A stretch of DNA of 18,783 nucleotides from Syntrophomonadaceae bacterium (GTDB lineage: Bacteria; Bacillota_D; Dethiobacteria; DTU022): assembly GCA_003551865.1 (NCBI GenBank), contig PUNU01000025.1, forward strand, positions 1 to 18,783, given 5' to 3'. Of this stretch, positions 1-7,377 are shown piece by piece (position 1 is the first letter of the stretch; every line of letters starts with the position of its first letter). Below the pieces are notes generated by a model. That model saw only the letters and a list, made by a program, of their open reading frames with translations. It did not search any database and had not been told where the DNA came from. The position numbers and the translations under genes are program-made.

Positions 1-486
1 AAATGCAGGAAGATCCCTTAAAGGACGCATACCATCGGACATTATGGTCATGCCCAGGAACAGCAGGCCAAACCCGAGCACTGTTTGACCCAGGTAACGG
101 TGAAAACGGCGGCGGCCAAAAAAGTTTAGCAGTGAGCCGATGCCGATCGCCGGAAGGGCGACAACCCATATTTCAAAAGATATAATCTGGGCGGTTACAG
201 TCGTCCCGACATTCGCTCCGACGATTACACTGATCGCCTGGGAAAGGTTCATCAGCCCGGCATTGGCAAAACCTACGACCATCACTGAAGCAGTACTGCT
301 GCTTTGGACCAGGAACGTTACAACGATCCCGGTCAGCACTCCCAGTACCGGCTTGTTCGTCAAAACTTCCAGAATACGGCGGAACCGGTCCCCCGCCGCC
401 TTCTGCATACCGGAGGCCATCATCTGAATGCCAAATAAGAACAAACCCAGCCCACCGATTGTGGCGACAGCGATTTCCCAGAACAA
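1..486 (-). CDS. Na+/phosphate cotransporter family protein, NptA-like (3' end outside window)
   Basis: Membrane protein of the Na/Pi-cotransporter family (PF02690), which uses the sodium gradient to import inorganic phosphate. Only the first 162 codons lie in the window; the rest runs off the left edge. I placed the start at a TTG because GGGAGG sits 7 bases upstream and because it gives the expected N-terminus, with the glycine-rich GGLGLFLFGIQMM segment at residues 11-23. The family signature QSSST is at residues 61-65, followed by GANVGTT and hydrophobic helices, ending at SDGMRPLRD near the edge. Family members are about 300 residues, or about 550 with a C-terminal PhoU domain; which applies here cannot be seen. 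It diverges from nikR and has its own promoter (539-567). A longer open frame covering 173-694 on the same strand is a shadow in another frame. Family assignment is firm; the exact substrate is inferred. Confidence 0.88.
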   Translation of the reverse strand, partial: MFWEIAVATIGGLGLFLFGIQMMASGMQKAAGDRFRRILEVLTNKPVLGVLTGIVVTFLVQSSSTASVMVVGFANAGLMNLSQAISVIVGANVGTTVTAQIISFEIWVVALPAIGIGSLLNFFGRRRFHRYLGQTVLGFGLLFLGMTIMSDGMRPLRDLPAF

Positions 487-538
487 TGACTGACCTCCCA
501 GACAGGGCGTGGCAAGCGTTATTTAATCCACCTATCAA

Positions 539-567
539 ATTATAAATTAACTCTTCCTTTTTTTCAA
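539..567 (-). promoter_or_regulatory. Sigma-A-type promoter of the Na/Pi cotransporter gene
   Basis: Read on the minus strand, TTGAAA (567-562) is followed after exactly 17 bases by a perfect TATAAT (544-539). The predicted transcript would begin near 532 and give a leader of about 45 bases ending in the GGGAGG ribosome-binding site. It is the best match to the consensus promoter anywhere in the window. No operator-like palindrome overlaps it, and a Pho-box was not recognised. Confidence 0.7.
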
Positions 568-735
568 TTGTTTGCCCGCAAATCAGTTGTTTCGGAACGT
601 CTGCCGTAAGCACAGCCCGCTGAGTGCCGGCCCGGCTTACAACAATTGCAAACATACAGGTAAAATGAACCTGGTTGACAGGGCACGGGTTCATAAGCCT
701 CCAAATTCTTTGCCGGGAGGATTATATTGTGGGCG

Positions 736-763
736 GTATGATATAATCATACAAACATCAAAC
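736..763 (+). promoter_or_regulatory. Candidate NikR operator overlapping the nikR promoter
   Basis: GTATGA (736-741), 16 bases, then TCAAAC (758-763). The characterised E. coli NikR operator is GTATGA-N16-TCATAC, so this site matches 11 of 12 defined positions at the exact spacing. A perfect TCATAC also lies inside the spacer at 747-752, making GTATGAT-ATA-ATCATAC (736-752) a short palindrome. The site covers the extended -10 element (TG at 739-740, TATAAT at 742-747) and ends two bases before the nikR Shine-Dalgarno. The position predicts nickel-dependent autorepression. Binding is inferred. Confidence 0.6.
739..747 (+). promoter_or_regulatory. Extended -10 promoter of nikR
   Basis: TG, one base, then TATAAT forms an extended -10 element on the plus strand, 32 bases ahead of the nikR ATG. 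The bases at the normal -35 distance (719-724) do not resemble TTGACA, which is usual for extended -10 promoters. A TTGACA occurs further upstream at 675-680 but is too far away to pair with this -10. The element is embedded in the candidate NikR operator. Confidence 0.55.
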
Positions 764-778
764 TGAGGTGATGATCAG

Positions 779-1198
779 ATGCCCGGCTTAATCCGTTTTG
801 GTATTTCTATGGAAAAAGATCTGTTGGATCGACTTGACCGGGAGATTGTCAAACGAGGTTACCCCAACCGTTCCGAGGCAATCAGGGACCTTATCCGCAA
901 CCAGCTGGTGGAAATTGATTGGTCCCGTGGAGAGGAAGAAGTAGCCGGAACGATCACCTTGATTTACGATCACCATGTGCGGGGATTGAGTGATTTACTC
1001 CTGGAAATGCAGCACCGGCACCATGAAATGATTGTATCAGTAATGCACGTCCACCTGGAGCACGATCACTGCCTGGAGGTCATGGTTGTTAAAGGCAGGG
1101 CTTCAGAAGCCAGAGAACTGGCCGGACACCTAATAGGGGTCAAGGGAGTCAAGCACGGCAAACTGACAATCACTTCAACCGGCAAAAAGCTCAACTGA
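779..1198 (+). CDS. nikR: Nickel-responsive transcriptional regulator NikR
   Basis: Homotetrameric repressor that binds DNA when loaded with Ni(II) and usually shuts off nickel uptake genes. The 139-residue length is standard. Residues 1-45 form the ribbon-helix-helix DNA-binding domain (strand IRFGISM, helix with [11 protein letters not shown]). The rest is the ACT-like metal-binding domain. All four high-affinity nickel ligands known from E. coli (H76, H87, H89, C95) have counterparts here: H79, H90, H92 and C98, in the segment running from QHRHHEM to HVHLEHDHC. The start is set by GAGGTG at 765-770, 8 bases before the ATG; another ATG at 771 is out of frame. No nickel transporter or nickel enzyme gene is visible in the window, so its target beyond its own promoter is unknown. 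It converges on prmC with 42 bases between the stops. Confidence 0.93.
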   Translation: MPGLIRFGISMEKDLLDRLDREIVKRGYPNRSEAIRDLIRNQLVEIDWSRGEEEVAGTITLIYDHHVRGLSDLLLEMQHRHHEMIVSVMHVHLEHDHCLEVMVVKGRASEARELAGHLIGVKGVKHGKLTITSTGKKLN

Positions 1199-1240
1199 AT
1201 TCGCCTCCAAACTTATTGGCGGAAAAACGACAGCACCCTG

Positions 1241-2152
1241 TTAAAGCGTCCGCAACCCTTCACCATGAACATGCCCCTCTACTACCCGCGGCCAGCCCGC
1301 CAGGTCACAGCGCCAGCTAATTGAATCAAAAAAACGCGCCTTGCGAAATAGATCTTCAACCTTTTCTTTCTGGTCCGCCCCAACTTCCACCAGCACTATG
1401 GCCGGCTTTTTCATAAAGTGCGGCAGGTCCTCCAGGATCATGCGAACTCCATCCAGCCCGTCATCTCCGCCGTTTAAGGCTTCGGCAGGCTCGTAATACT
1501 TAACCCCTGCAGGCAGTTTTTCCATTGCCGCACGGCTTACATAAGGGGGGTTGGATACGATTAAATTGAAGCCGGGATGAACACCACTCTTATCGAGCGC
1601 TTTAAAAAAGCTGCCCTGGGCCCAATGAATTCTTTCTTTAACCCCGTATTTGGCTGCATTATCTTTCGCTGTTTGCAGGGCTTCGCCATAAAGCTCAACT
1701 GCCCACACATCGGCACCCGGCATCTCCAGCGCCAGGGTAACAGCCAGAACTCCACTGCCGGTTCCCAGATCTACACAGCATATTTTCTGCCCCCCAGGCC
1801 CAAACTGCCGCACGGCCCATTCAACGGCCCCTTCGACAACGATCTCTGTTTCCGGTCGGGGGATCAACACATTTTTATTGACCGAAAAGCGACGGCCGAA
1901 AAAGTATTTTTCTCCGGAAATATAGGCGAACGGTTCAGCACGAGCTCTTCGTTTAACAGCATCTTGAAACCGGGCTGAGATATTTTGCGGTAAGAGATGA
2001 TCTTTATTCATGATCAGCCGCAGGCGGTCGACTTTTAGATAGTAGGCAAGCATTAATTCAGCTTCAGTCCGGGGCTGCTCTATTTCAGCCCGCTCTAAAC
2101 AAAAAGAAGCCCTGCGCAGAGCTTCTTCAACAGTAATATTTTTAAACGACAT
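1241..2152 (-). CDS. prmC: Peptide chain release factor N5-glutamine methyltransferase PrmC
   Basis: Methylates the glutamine of the GGQ motif in release factors RF1 and RF2 using S-adenosylmethionine, which raises termination efficiency. The 303 residues comprise an N-terminal helical substrate-binding domain (about 1-90) and a Rossmann methyltransferase domain. The SAM-binding DLGTGSG is at residues 128-134 and the catalytic NPPY at 201-204, followed by the family's YEPAEALNGGDDGLDG. The frame is open further upstream to 2191, but I chose the ATG at 2152. It begins one base after the prfA stop, has GGAG 6 bases ahead, and gives the usual N-terminus. Translational coupling to prfA, its substrate gene, is likely. 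No terminator with a T run was found between it and nikR. Confidence 0.95.
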   Translation of the reverse strand: MSFKNITVEEALRRASFCLERAEIEQPRTEAELMLAYYLKVDRLRLIMNKDHLLPQNISARFQDAVKRRARAEPFAYISGEKYFFGRRFSVNKNVLIPRPETEIVVEGAVEWAVRQFGPGGQKICCVDLGTGSGVLAVTLALEMPGADVWAVELYGEALQTAKDNAAKYGVKERIHWAQGSFFKALDKSGVHPGFNLIVSNPPYVSRAAMEKLPAGVKYYEPAEALNGGDDGLDGVRMILEDLPHFMKKPAIVLVEVGADQKEKVEDLFRKARFFDSISWRCDLAGWPRVVEGHVHGEGLRTL

Positions 2153-2153
2153 T

Positions 2154-3224
2154 TCAGTCTCCAACTTCTTTGAGTTTTTCCGCCCGGTCATCGGCGATTA
2201 ACTCCTCGACGATATCATCAAGGGCCCCGCCAAGGACCAGGTCAAGCTTGTGGATGGTGAGGCCGATACGATGGTCGGTGACCCTGTTCTGGGGAAAATT
2301 GTAAGTGCGGATCCTTTCACTCCGATCCCCACTGCCGACCATTGTCCTCCTGGCTTCGGCCATCTCGGCATTTTGTTCAGAGATGTATTTTTCCAGCAGA
2401 CGGCTGCGTAAAATACGCATGGCCTTTTCTTTGTTTTGAAGCTGTGATTTTTCATCCTGGCAGCTGACTACAACACCGGTGGGCATGTGGGTTACCCGAA
2501 CTGCCGACTGGGTGGTATTGACACTTTGCCCTCCGGGACCGGTGGAACAAAAAGTATCAATCCGCAGATCCTGCGGATTAATTTCCACTTCCACTTCTTC
2601 CGCCTCCGGCAGTACAGCTACCGTGGCCGCAGAAGTGTGAATGCGTCCCCCGGATTCGGTGGCAGGTATACGCTGAACCCTGTGAACGCCGCTCTCATAC
2701 TTCAAACGGCTGTAAGCGCCCCTGCCTTCCACACCGAGAATTACTTCTTTATAACCACCGATATCGGTTGGATGAGCGTCGACTATTTCTGTGCGGAAGT
2801 TATGCTGTTCAGCATAGCGTGTGTACATCTTCAACAGGTCGGCGGCAAACAGGGCCGCTTCTTCGCCTCCCGTGCCGGCCCTGATTTCAATAAACACACT
2901 TTTTTCGTCGTAGGGGTCTTTCGGTATCAGGTGCTCTTTCAGATCGGCTTCGATGCCCTGCTTTTCTTCATACAGGGAGTCTAATTCCGCCTTAAGGTAG
3001 TCGTTCATCTCTTCTTCGTTGTTTTCTTTTAGCAGCTTTTCCGCTTCATCTATCTCTTTGGAAACATCCTTAAAACGACGGAACAGTTCAACCACGGTAG
3101 CGATAGAGGCCATTTCACGGGACAATTTCATCCACTCGTCCCGCTGTTCGAGTACTTTCGGATCGCTGAGCAGTTCCTCGAGTTCATTATAGCGTTTTTC
3201 TATGAACTCCAACTTATCATACAT
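2154..3224 (-). CDS. prfA: Peptide chain release factor 1 (RF1)
   Basis: Recognises UAA and UAG stop codons and triggers peptide release on the ribosome. The 356 residues match the family. The codon-recognition tripeptide PAT lies at residues 187-189 (in [15 protein letters not shown]), which marks RF1 rather than RF2. The catalytic GGQ is at 231-233, and its glutamine is the target of PrmC, encoded next. The N-terminal part (about 1-100) is helical and rich in charged residues, as in domain 1 of RF1. GAGGTG lies 7 bases before the ATG. The start overlaps the end of yqhQ by 8 bases and the stop is one base from the prmC start, so the three genes are coupled. Confidence 0.97.
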   Translation of the reverse strand: MYDKLEFIEKRYNELEELLSDPKVLEQRDEWMKLSREMASIATVVELFRRFKDVSKEIDEAEKLLKENNEEEMNDYLKAELDSLYEEKQGIEADLKEHLIPKDPYDEKSVFIEIRAGTGGEEAALFAADLLKMYTRYAEQHNFRTEIVDAHPTDIGGYKEVILGVEGRGAYSRLKYESGVHRVQRIPATESGGRIHTSAATVAVLPEAEEVEVEINPQDLRIDTFCSTGPGGQSVNTTQSAVRVTHMPTGVVVSCQDEKSQLQNKEKAMRILRSRLLEKYISEQNAEMAEARRTMVGSGDRSERIRTYNFPQNRVTDHRIGLTIHKLDLVLGGALDDIVEELIADDRAEKLKEVGD

Positions 3225-4128
3225 CGGCGGACACCTCTACCTTTTCCCCAACAGCAGCCGTTTCTTTAATTTCAGAAGGATCGAGAACCGCCTTTAGGGC
3301 ACACAGGGCCACCTCGATTTGGTTTCGGTCCGGCTCCCGGGTGGTCAATCTTTGCAGCCACAGGCCGGGGGCGGTTATAATACGAACCAACACTGAGTTG
3401 CTCGAGGCAGAATAGCGAATCGCTTCATAAGAAATGCCGGCAATCAACGGCAGAAGCAGTAATCTCAAGACTATGCGCTGTCCAAGGGAAGGCCAGCCGA
3501 AAAATGAAAACAGGACTATACTGACCACCATTACCGTCAAAATAAAACTTGTTCCACAGCGCGGGTGGCAAGTTGAAAATGTGCTTATACGGTCCAGGTT
3601 CCGGGTCTCGCCATTTTCATAACCGAAAATGACCTTGTGTTCTGCACCGTGATATTGAAAGAAACGCTGGATATCACCCCAGCGGGTAATCAGGTATATA
3701 TAACTTAAAAAGACGAGCAGTCGGAGCAGGCCCTCAATCAGGTTCAGCACAAGGGGCGGCCAGGGGGGCAAAAAACGGACCAGGTAAGTGGGAAAAATAA
3801 AAAACAGGACCACACCAAGCCCCAGGCCAAGAACCACCATCAAGAAGGTGTGCCAACCGGTAAGCTCCTCTTCCTCTTCGGCCAGAGCTTCGGAGGCTGA
3901 AATGTTCAGGGCACGCACGCCGACAAATAACGATTCGAAAAACGCTATCGCTCCCCTGATTATTGGCCAGCCCAGTGGCGAATAGCGTTGCGCCAGGGGG
4001 ATCAAATCTTCCTGGTGAATCCCTATTGTGTCGTCACTGCGGCGGCAGGCTACAGCCATCCGGTTGCGGTAACGCATCATTACCCCTTCCAAGACAGCCT
4101 GGCCGCCTACTCGTTGAATATTTTTCAT
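3217..4128 (-). CDS. yqhQ: DUF1385 membrane protein, YqhQ-like
   Basis: Polytopic membrane protein of the DUF1385 family, function not established to my knowledge. The 303-residue protein begins with the family hallmark [12 protein letters not shown] (residues 8-19). It has about four hydrophobic segments, the first at roughly residues 90-118. Between two membrane segments lies the motif HGAEHK, followed by CHPRCGTSF; this histidine and cysteine pattern could bind metal, which is inference. An upstream in-frame start at 4170 exists, but AAGGAG sits just before the ATG at 4128 and the longer form would run into the rpmE terminator. It lies between rpmE and prfA, as in many Clostridia, and its end overlaps prfA by 8 bases. 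Confidence 0.88.
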   Translation of the reverse strand: MKNIQRVGGQAVLEGVMMRYRNRMAVACRRSDDTIGIHQEDLIPLAQRYSPLGWPIIRGAIAFFESLFVGVRALNISASEALAEEEEELTGWHTFLMVVLGLGLGVVLFFIFPTYLVRFLPPWPPLVLNLIEGLLRLLVFLSYIYLITRWGDIQRFFQYHGAEHKVIFGYENGETRNLDRISTFSTCHPRCGTSFILTVMVVSIVLFSFFGWPSLGQRIVLRLLLLPLIAGISYEAIRYSASSNSVLVRIITAPGLWLQRLTTREPDRNQIEVALCALKAVLDPSEIKETAAVGEKVEVSADV

Positions 4129-4154
4129 ACTTAAACTCCTTCTTCCCGCACTAG

Positions 4155-4182
4155 AAAAAAAGCAGAGCACATATGCCCTGCT
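4155..4182 (-). terminator. Intrinsic terminator of rpmE
   Basis: On the minus strand, AGCAGGGCA (4182-4174), loop TATG, and TGCTCTGCT (4169-4161) form a 9-pair stem with a single G-U pair, followed by a run of seven T. It begins 6 bases after the rpmE stop codon and ends 27 bases before the yqhQ start. It should close the rpmE transcript, although part of the transcription may read through into yqhQ-prfA-prmC. Confidence 0.85.
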
Positions 4183-4188
4183 CCGAAA

Positions 4189-4386
4189 TTACATGCCGTA
4201 TTTGCGTTTGAAGCGTTCTACACGCCCCCCGGAATCGACAAACTTTTGCTTGCCGGTGAAAAAGGGATGGCATTTTGAGCATATTTCAACTTTCAAAACC
4301 TCTTTAGTAGAACCGGTTTCAAAAGATTCTCCACAGGCACATGTGACCGTCGTGCAGTGATATTTTGGATGCAAATCAGGTTTCAT
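4189..4386 (-). CDS. rpmE: Large ribosomal subunit protein bL31
   Basis: Small 50S subunit protein that bridges the subunits. At 65 residues it is the zinc-binding (C+) form of L31: cysteines at positions 16 and 18 (CAC) and at 36 and 39 (CSKC) provide the four expected zinc ligands. The N-terminal MKPDLHPKY and the FFTGKQ and [11 protein letters not shown] segments are typical. GAAGGAGGG precedes the ATG at good distance. It has its own promoter (4421-4449) and its own terminator (4155-4182), so it appears to be mainly a single-gene unit within the conserved rho-rpmE-yqhQ-prfA-prmC order. Confidence 0.97.
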   Translation of the reverse strand: MKPDLHPKYHCTTVTCACGESFETGSTKEVLKVEICSKCHPFFTGKQKFVDSGGRVERFKRKYGM

Positions 4387-4420
4387 TTTCTTTCCCTCCT
4401 TCTTTCTTCTCCGGTTACAA

Positions 4421-4449
4421 ATAATAGCACATCACCTGTTAAACTGCAA
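4421..4449 (-). promoter_or_regulatory. Sigma-A-type promoter of rpmE
   Basis: On the minus strand TTGCAG (4449-4444), a 17-base spacer, and TATTAT (4426-4421) form a promoter about 35 bases ahead of the rpmE start. A transcript starting near 4414 would carry only the short GAAGGAGGG-containing leader. This means the longer upstream region (4450-4835) would not be part of this transcript. Confidence 0.65.
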
Positions 4450-4766
4450 CAGGCGTACAGCGCCAGTCCCTGTCAACGTATTAAGAGCGTAATCTGGCAA
4501 TTTTTACAACAACTCTCTATCTATAGGAGATGTTGCAAACCGGAAGCGAACATAAAACGAGCCGTTTGGAATTACAGGCGAGTCAAGAGCTTAAGCCGGG
4601 TCCCGGGTCTCAGGAATAAAATATTACCGCTTCAGTCTTCCTGAGGGCAGGGCCGAGACCTGTAGAACTGGATGTCAAATGTCGAGGCTGCCCGGGGAAG
4701 ACCGCAGACGAGCCGTGACAATTCCCGGTGAGCGATCCGTGAGCGCCGGCTTGCCACAGCTGTGAA

Positions 4767-4808
4767 TTAAAAACAGAACAAACTTAATTGACAGGGCGCT
4801 GGTTTGTT
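4767..4808 (-). terminator. Possible weak terminator downstream of rho
   Basis: On the minus strand AACAAAC (4808-4802) can pair with GTTTGTT (4783-4777), enclosing a small CAG...CTG hairpin, and a run of five T follows shortly after (4773-4769). The stem is AT-rich with a long loop, so it is a weak candidate. It starts 28 bases after the rho stop codon. Confidence 0.3.
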
Positions 4809-4835
4809 TTTAAATGGGGAACAGGGTGGGCAGGT

Positions 4836-6080
4836 TTACATTGTGTGGATGTTGCCCAAGAATTCTTCATTTGACTTGGTTTTCTTAAGCCTGTCCATCA
4901 GCGCTTCCAGGAACTCTACACTGGTACTTCCGCCCATCGCCCGCCTCAGGGCCCACATCAACTCGATTTTATGCTCATCGAGCAGGAGTTCCTCCCGCCG
5001 GGTTCCGGAACGGGATATGTCTATAGCGGGGAAGATACGGCGTTCCGCAATCTTGCGGTCAAGATGAAGTTCCATGTTCCCGGTTCCTTTAAATTCTTCA
5101 TAAACGACATCGTCCATCCTGCTTCCGGTATCAACAATGGCTGTTGCCAGCACGGTTAAGCTCCCGCCCTCGTCTATGTTGCGCGCAGCCCCGAAAAACC
5201 GCTTTGGTTTATAAAAAGCGCTGGGATCGATCCCCCCGGAAAGTGTTCTGCCGCTGGGGGGGATTACCAGGTTATATGCCCTGGTCAGACGGGTAATGCT
5301 GTCCAATAGAACGGCAACATCGCGCCCCTGCTCCACCAGGCGCTGGGACCGCTCCAAAACCAGTTCGGCAATCCTGATATGATTCTCGGGCTTTTGATCA
5401 AAAGTTGAACTGACCACATCGGCATCGACACTGCGTTCCATATCGGTCACTTCCTCAGGCCTTTCATCAATCAATAAGATGATCAGCTCGACTTCTGGAT
5501 GGTTAATGGAAATGCTGTTTGCCAGCTGCTTCAACAGCATTGTTTTGCCGGCTTTCGGCGGCGAAACAATCAAGCCGCGCTGACCCTTGCCAACGGGAAT
5601 CAACAGGTCGATGATCCGGGTGGCCATTATATCCGGCCTTGTTTCCATTTTTATCGCCTCGTCCGGATGGATGGGAACCAGGGAGGTAAAACTGGTCCGC
5701 TCAGAAAGCTTTTCCGGATCTTCTTTGTTGATTTCTTCCACCTGGAGAAGAGCATAATAACGCTCGTTATCTTTGGGCGGGCGTATGCGGCCGCTTATAA
5801 TGTCGCCGGTTTTCATGTTAAAACGCCTTATCTGCGAGGCGGAAATATAAATATCATCCTCTGAAATAAAGTAATTCTTGCGCCGCAGAAAACCAAACCC
5901 GTCCGGCATAATCTCCAGCATACCGGAAGCGCTGAGCTGTTCTCCGTTTTCAGAAAACAACTTTGTCAGTGCATCGATCAGCTCCTGCTTCCGCATGGTA
6001 GACTGCCCCTTGATTTCATGTTCCTTGGCCAACCGATGCAGGTCGTTTAAAGTCATAGATTTAAGCCTTTCCGGATTCAA
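4836..6080 (-). CDS. rho: Transcription termination factor Rho
   Basis: Hexameric RNA-dependent ATPase that ends transcription at Rho-dependent sites. The 414 residues comprise an N-terminal Rho_N helical domain (about 1-50), a cold-shock-like RNA-binding domain with GFGFLR at 61-66, and the RecA-type motor. The Walker A motif SPPKAGKT is at 173-180 and the Walker B motif DVAVLLDS at 254-261. The later segment [12 protein letters not shown] is also conserved. The open frame reaches 6113, which would overlap the antiporter gene. I prefer the TTG at 6080: AGGTGG lies 9 bases ahead and the N-terminus [20 protein letters not shown] matches Clostridial Rho proteins, which carry about nine residues before the TL-x-L helix. 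An ATG at 6056 is the alternative. It follows the antiporter gene by 19 bases and is probably cotranscribed with it. Confidence 0.95.
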   Translation of the reverse strand: MNPERLKSMTLNDLHRLAKEHEIKGQSTMRKQELIDALTKLFSENGEQLSASGMLEIMPDGFGFLRRKNYFISEDDIYISASQIRRFNMKTGDIISGRIRPPKDNERYYALLQVEEINKEDPEKLSERTSFTSLVPIHPDEAIKMETRPDIMATRIIDLLIPVGKGQRGLIVSPPKAGKTMLLKQLANSISINHPEVELIILLIDERPEEVTDMERSVDADVVSSTFDQKPENHIRIAELVLERSQRLVEQGRDVAVLLDSITRLTRAYNLVIPPSGRTLSGGIDPSAFYKPKRFFGAARNIDEGGSLTVLATAIVDTGSRMDDVVYEEFKGTGNMELHLDRKIAERRIFPAIDISRSGTRREELLLDEHKIELMWALRRAMGGSTSVEFLEALMDRLKKTKSNEEFLGNIHTM

Positions 6081-6099
6081 AACATGCCACCACCTTTTG

Positions 6100-7101
6100 T
6101 TAATTGCCACCAAGCTTAAAGATAATATAGATAGCCGTCAAATAGCCGGCAAGCACCAGTACTGCGTCCGGCCCTATCCAGGCAATTGCTTTTCGGGGCC
6201 GGTAGACAAGACCAAAAATAATCACTGTGCTCAGCAGGATAATCATCACTGCAGAAAAGAGATTGGCTTGTGCCGCGATATGAAGCAGTGGGGCCTGCCG
6301 GTAAAAAATATCCGCGATAAAAACAATAAACAGGTTCATAAAATTGGCCCCGAAAATATTGGCCACCGCCATATCCAGGTATCCAAGCCGTACTGCAGTA
6401 ATGGTCGTAACCGTTTCGGGTAGGGACGTGCTGACCGCCAGGAATAAAGAGCCGACAAAACTATGCCCCAGTCCAGTCTCGATGGCAATTTGATCGGAAG
6501 CGTCGGTAAGCAGCACACCGGCGGCAACTACAAACCCGGCTGCAGCCAGAAATTTCATAACAGCCCGACTCGTCGGCTGCCGTCCTTGCCTTTTCTCAAC
6601 AGTATTTTCAGCAGGCAACAGGGGTGGTTTTCTTTTCTCATGCCTGTAAATAAGCCTGCTGCCAAAAAGATAGATTAGCGCTATAAGCAAAGTCTCCAGC
6701 CCAACCCAGCCCAGGGGAAAAACAGCAACCCCCAGCATGGCTATTGAAGCCAGGCTGATGGTTATTATACTCAGGGAAGCTGTAATGATGTGGCCTTGAT
6801 TAACGCGGGCAGTTAAGGCACCCCGGCCTTCTAAAAGATCAATTACAGCGAGCAGGGCCAGGTTAAAAAGGCAGCTGCCCAGGACATTTCCCAGGGCAAG
6901 GTCGGGAGCATCAATCAATACTGCTCTTATGGTTGTAACCAGTTCCGGCAGGGAGGTTGCCAGGGGAAGCATCATCACTCCCACCCAGGCAGTCCCAATA
7001 CCGGTGTTTTCTGCAATAACTGCTGCATTCCTGGTAAGTTTGCTTCCCGCATATACAATTACTGCCACTGAAACAAAAAACAACAACCAATGAATTATCA
7101 T
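6100..7101 (-). CDS. Sodium/calcium exchanger family (CaCA) antiporter
   Basis: Inner-membrane cation antiporter of the Ca2+:cation antiporter superfamily, 333 residues with about ten hydrophobic segments in two halves joined by a charged loop (about 153-180). Each half carries an alpha repeat. The first is at 44-80 with ATSLPE (glutamate at 53) and GNVLGSCLFN. The second is at 219-256 with STSLPE (glutamate at 229) and ANIFGANFMN. The two essential glutamates are present, but the usual GSN triplet is changed to GSC and GAN, so ion preference may differ from standard Na+/Ca2+ exchangers. The ATG has no strong ribosome-binding site. It lies just upstream of rho. The family is clear; the transported ion is unknown. 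Confidence 0.87.
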   Translation of the reverse strand: MIIHWLLFFVSVAVIVYAGSKLTRNAAVIAENTGIGTAWVGVMMLPLATSLPELVTTIRAVLIDAPDLALGNVLGSCLFNLALLAVIDLLEGRGALTARVNQGHIITASLSIITISLASIAMLGVAVFPLGWVGLETLLIALIYLFGSRLIYRHEKRKPPLLPAENTVEKRQGRQPTSRAVMKFLAAAGFVVAAGVLLTDASDQIAIETGLGHSFVGSLFLAVSTSLPETVTTITAVRLGYLDMAVANIFGANFMNLFIVFIADIFYRQAPLLHIAAQANLFSAVMIILLSTVIIFGLVYRPRKAIAWIGPDAVLVLAGYLTAIYIIFKLGGN

Positions 7102-7377
7102 TTTGCACCAGGGCCGGTGAGCTTATATAAACTTATACTTGCTGCTCTCCGGCAGACGGACAATATGCAACCCTGATTTGCTTATTAAGGGGACAAACTG
7201 AATCGCCTCATGGTTTCATTGTCAAGGCCAAAACCCGGCTGTCTATTAATATGGAAGCAGGCAGATAGCTTTACTTGTCAAACCCGACAATCACCACAGC
7301 AGCCGGTAAATGCCGATTCCGCATATTCCGGGCTAAGCTGACAGTAATAACGCCGCCGTTAATGTAAACAGCTACAT
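7102..7377. other. Intergenic region between folD and the antiporter gene
   Basis: A 276-base gap read on the minus strand. Two TTGACA-like -35 hexamers occur in minus-strand orientation, but neither has a good -10 at 16-18 bases, so no promoter is called. TATAAG near 7133 could be a -10 for the antiporter, with a TTGTCC 20 bases upstream. A 5-pair hairpin TAACG/CGTTA lies shortly after the folD stop but lacks a T run. A 39-codon open frame continues just behind folD without a start codon. Nothing firm is seen. Confidence 0.45.

Larger units (their letters stand above)
487..778. other. Divergent intergenic region, cotransporter / nikR
   Basis: This 292-base gap separates the leftward cotransporter gene from the rightward nikR. 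It carries the cotransporter promoter (539-567) and its Shine-Dalgarno at 494-499. On the other side it carries the nikR extended -10 promoter (739-747), the overlapping NikR operator candidate (736-763) and the nikR Shine-Dalgarno (765-770). The middle part, about 570-700, shows a 6-base inverted repeat, GTAAGC at 606-611 and GCTTAC at 635-640, with no run of T after it on either strand. I see no gene in it. Confidence 0.7.
4387..4835. other. Gene-free region between rho and rpmE
   Basis: A gap of 449 bases with no credible coding frame on either strand. It holds the rpmE promoter at its left end and a weak possible rho terminator at its right end. In the middle lies an 8-base perfect inverted repeat, CTCAGGAA (4609-4616) and TTCCTGAG (4638-4645). 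A second pairing competes with it: GGTCTC (4606-4611) with GAGACC (4655-4660). GTGAGCG occurs twice about 14 bases apart near 4730-4745. Its composition is closer to coding sequence than to an AT-rich spacer. I could not match it to tRNA, 6S RNA, SRP RNA, RNase P RNA, tmRNA or a common riboswitch by eye. Confidence 0.6.

Noticed and set aside
675..680. TTGACA as -35 of nikR
   Set aside because: It lies 61 bases from the TATAAT, far beyond the workable spacing, and nothing like a -10 occurs 16-18 bases after it.
173..694. 173-codon open frame on the minus strand
   Set aside because: It overlaps the real cotransporter frame, which encodes the family motifs (GGLGLFLFG, QSSST); its own translation is rich in C, R and G without family resemblance.
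1203..1220. Hairpin CC-T-CCAA / TTGG-C-GG between nikR and prmC as a shared terminator
   Set aside because: The stem is short with an internal mismatch and neither strand has a T run after it.
4788..4816. Plus-strand promoter TTGACA-N17-TAAATG reading antisense into rho
   Set aside because: The -10 is a poor match and no plus-strand gene follows; likely chance, although an antisense transcript cannot be excluded.
7261..7377. 39-codon protein-like frame directly behind folD
   Set aside because: No usable start codon precedes it, and folD already ends with a complete family C-terminus, so it is neither a separate gene nor a clear frameshifted tail.
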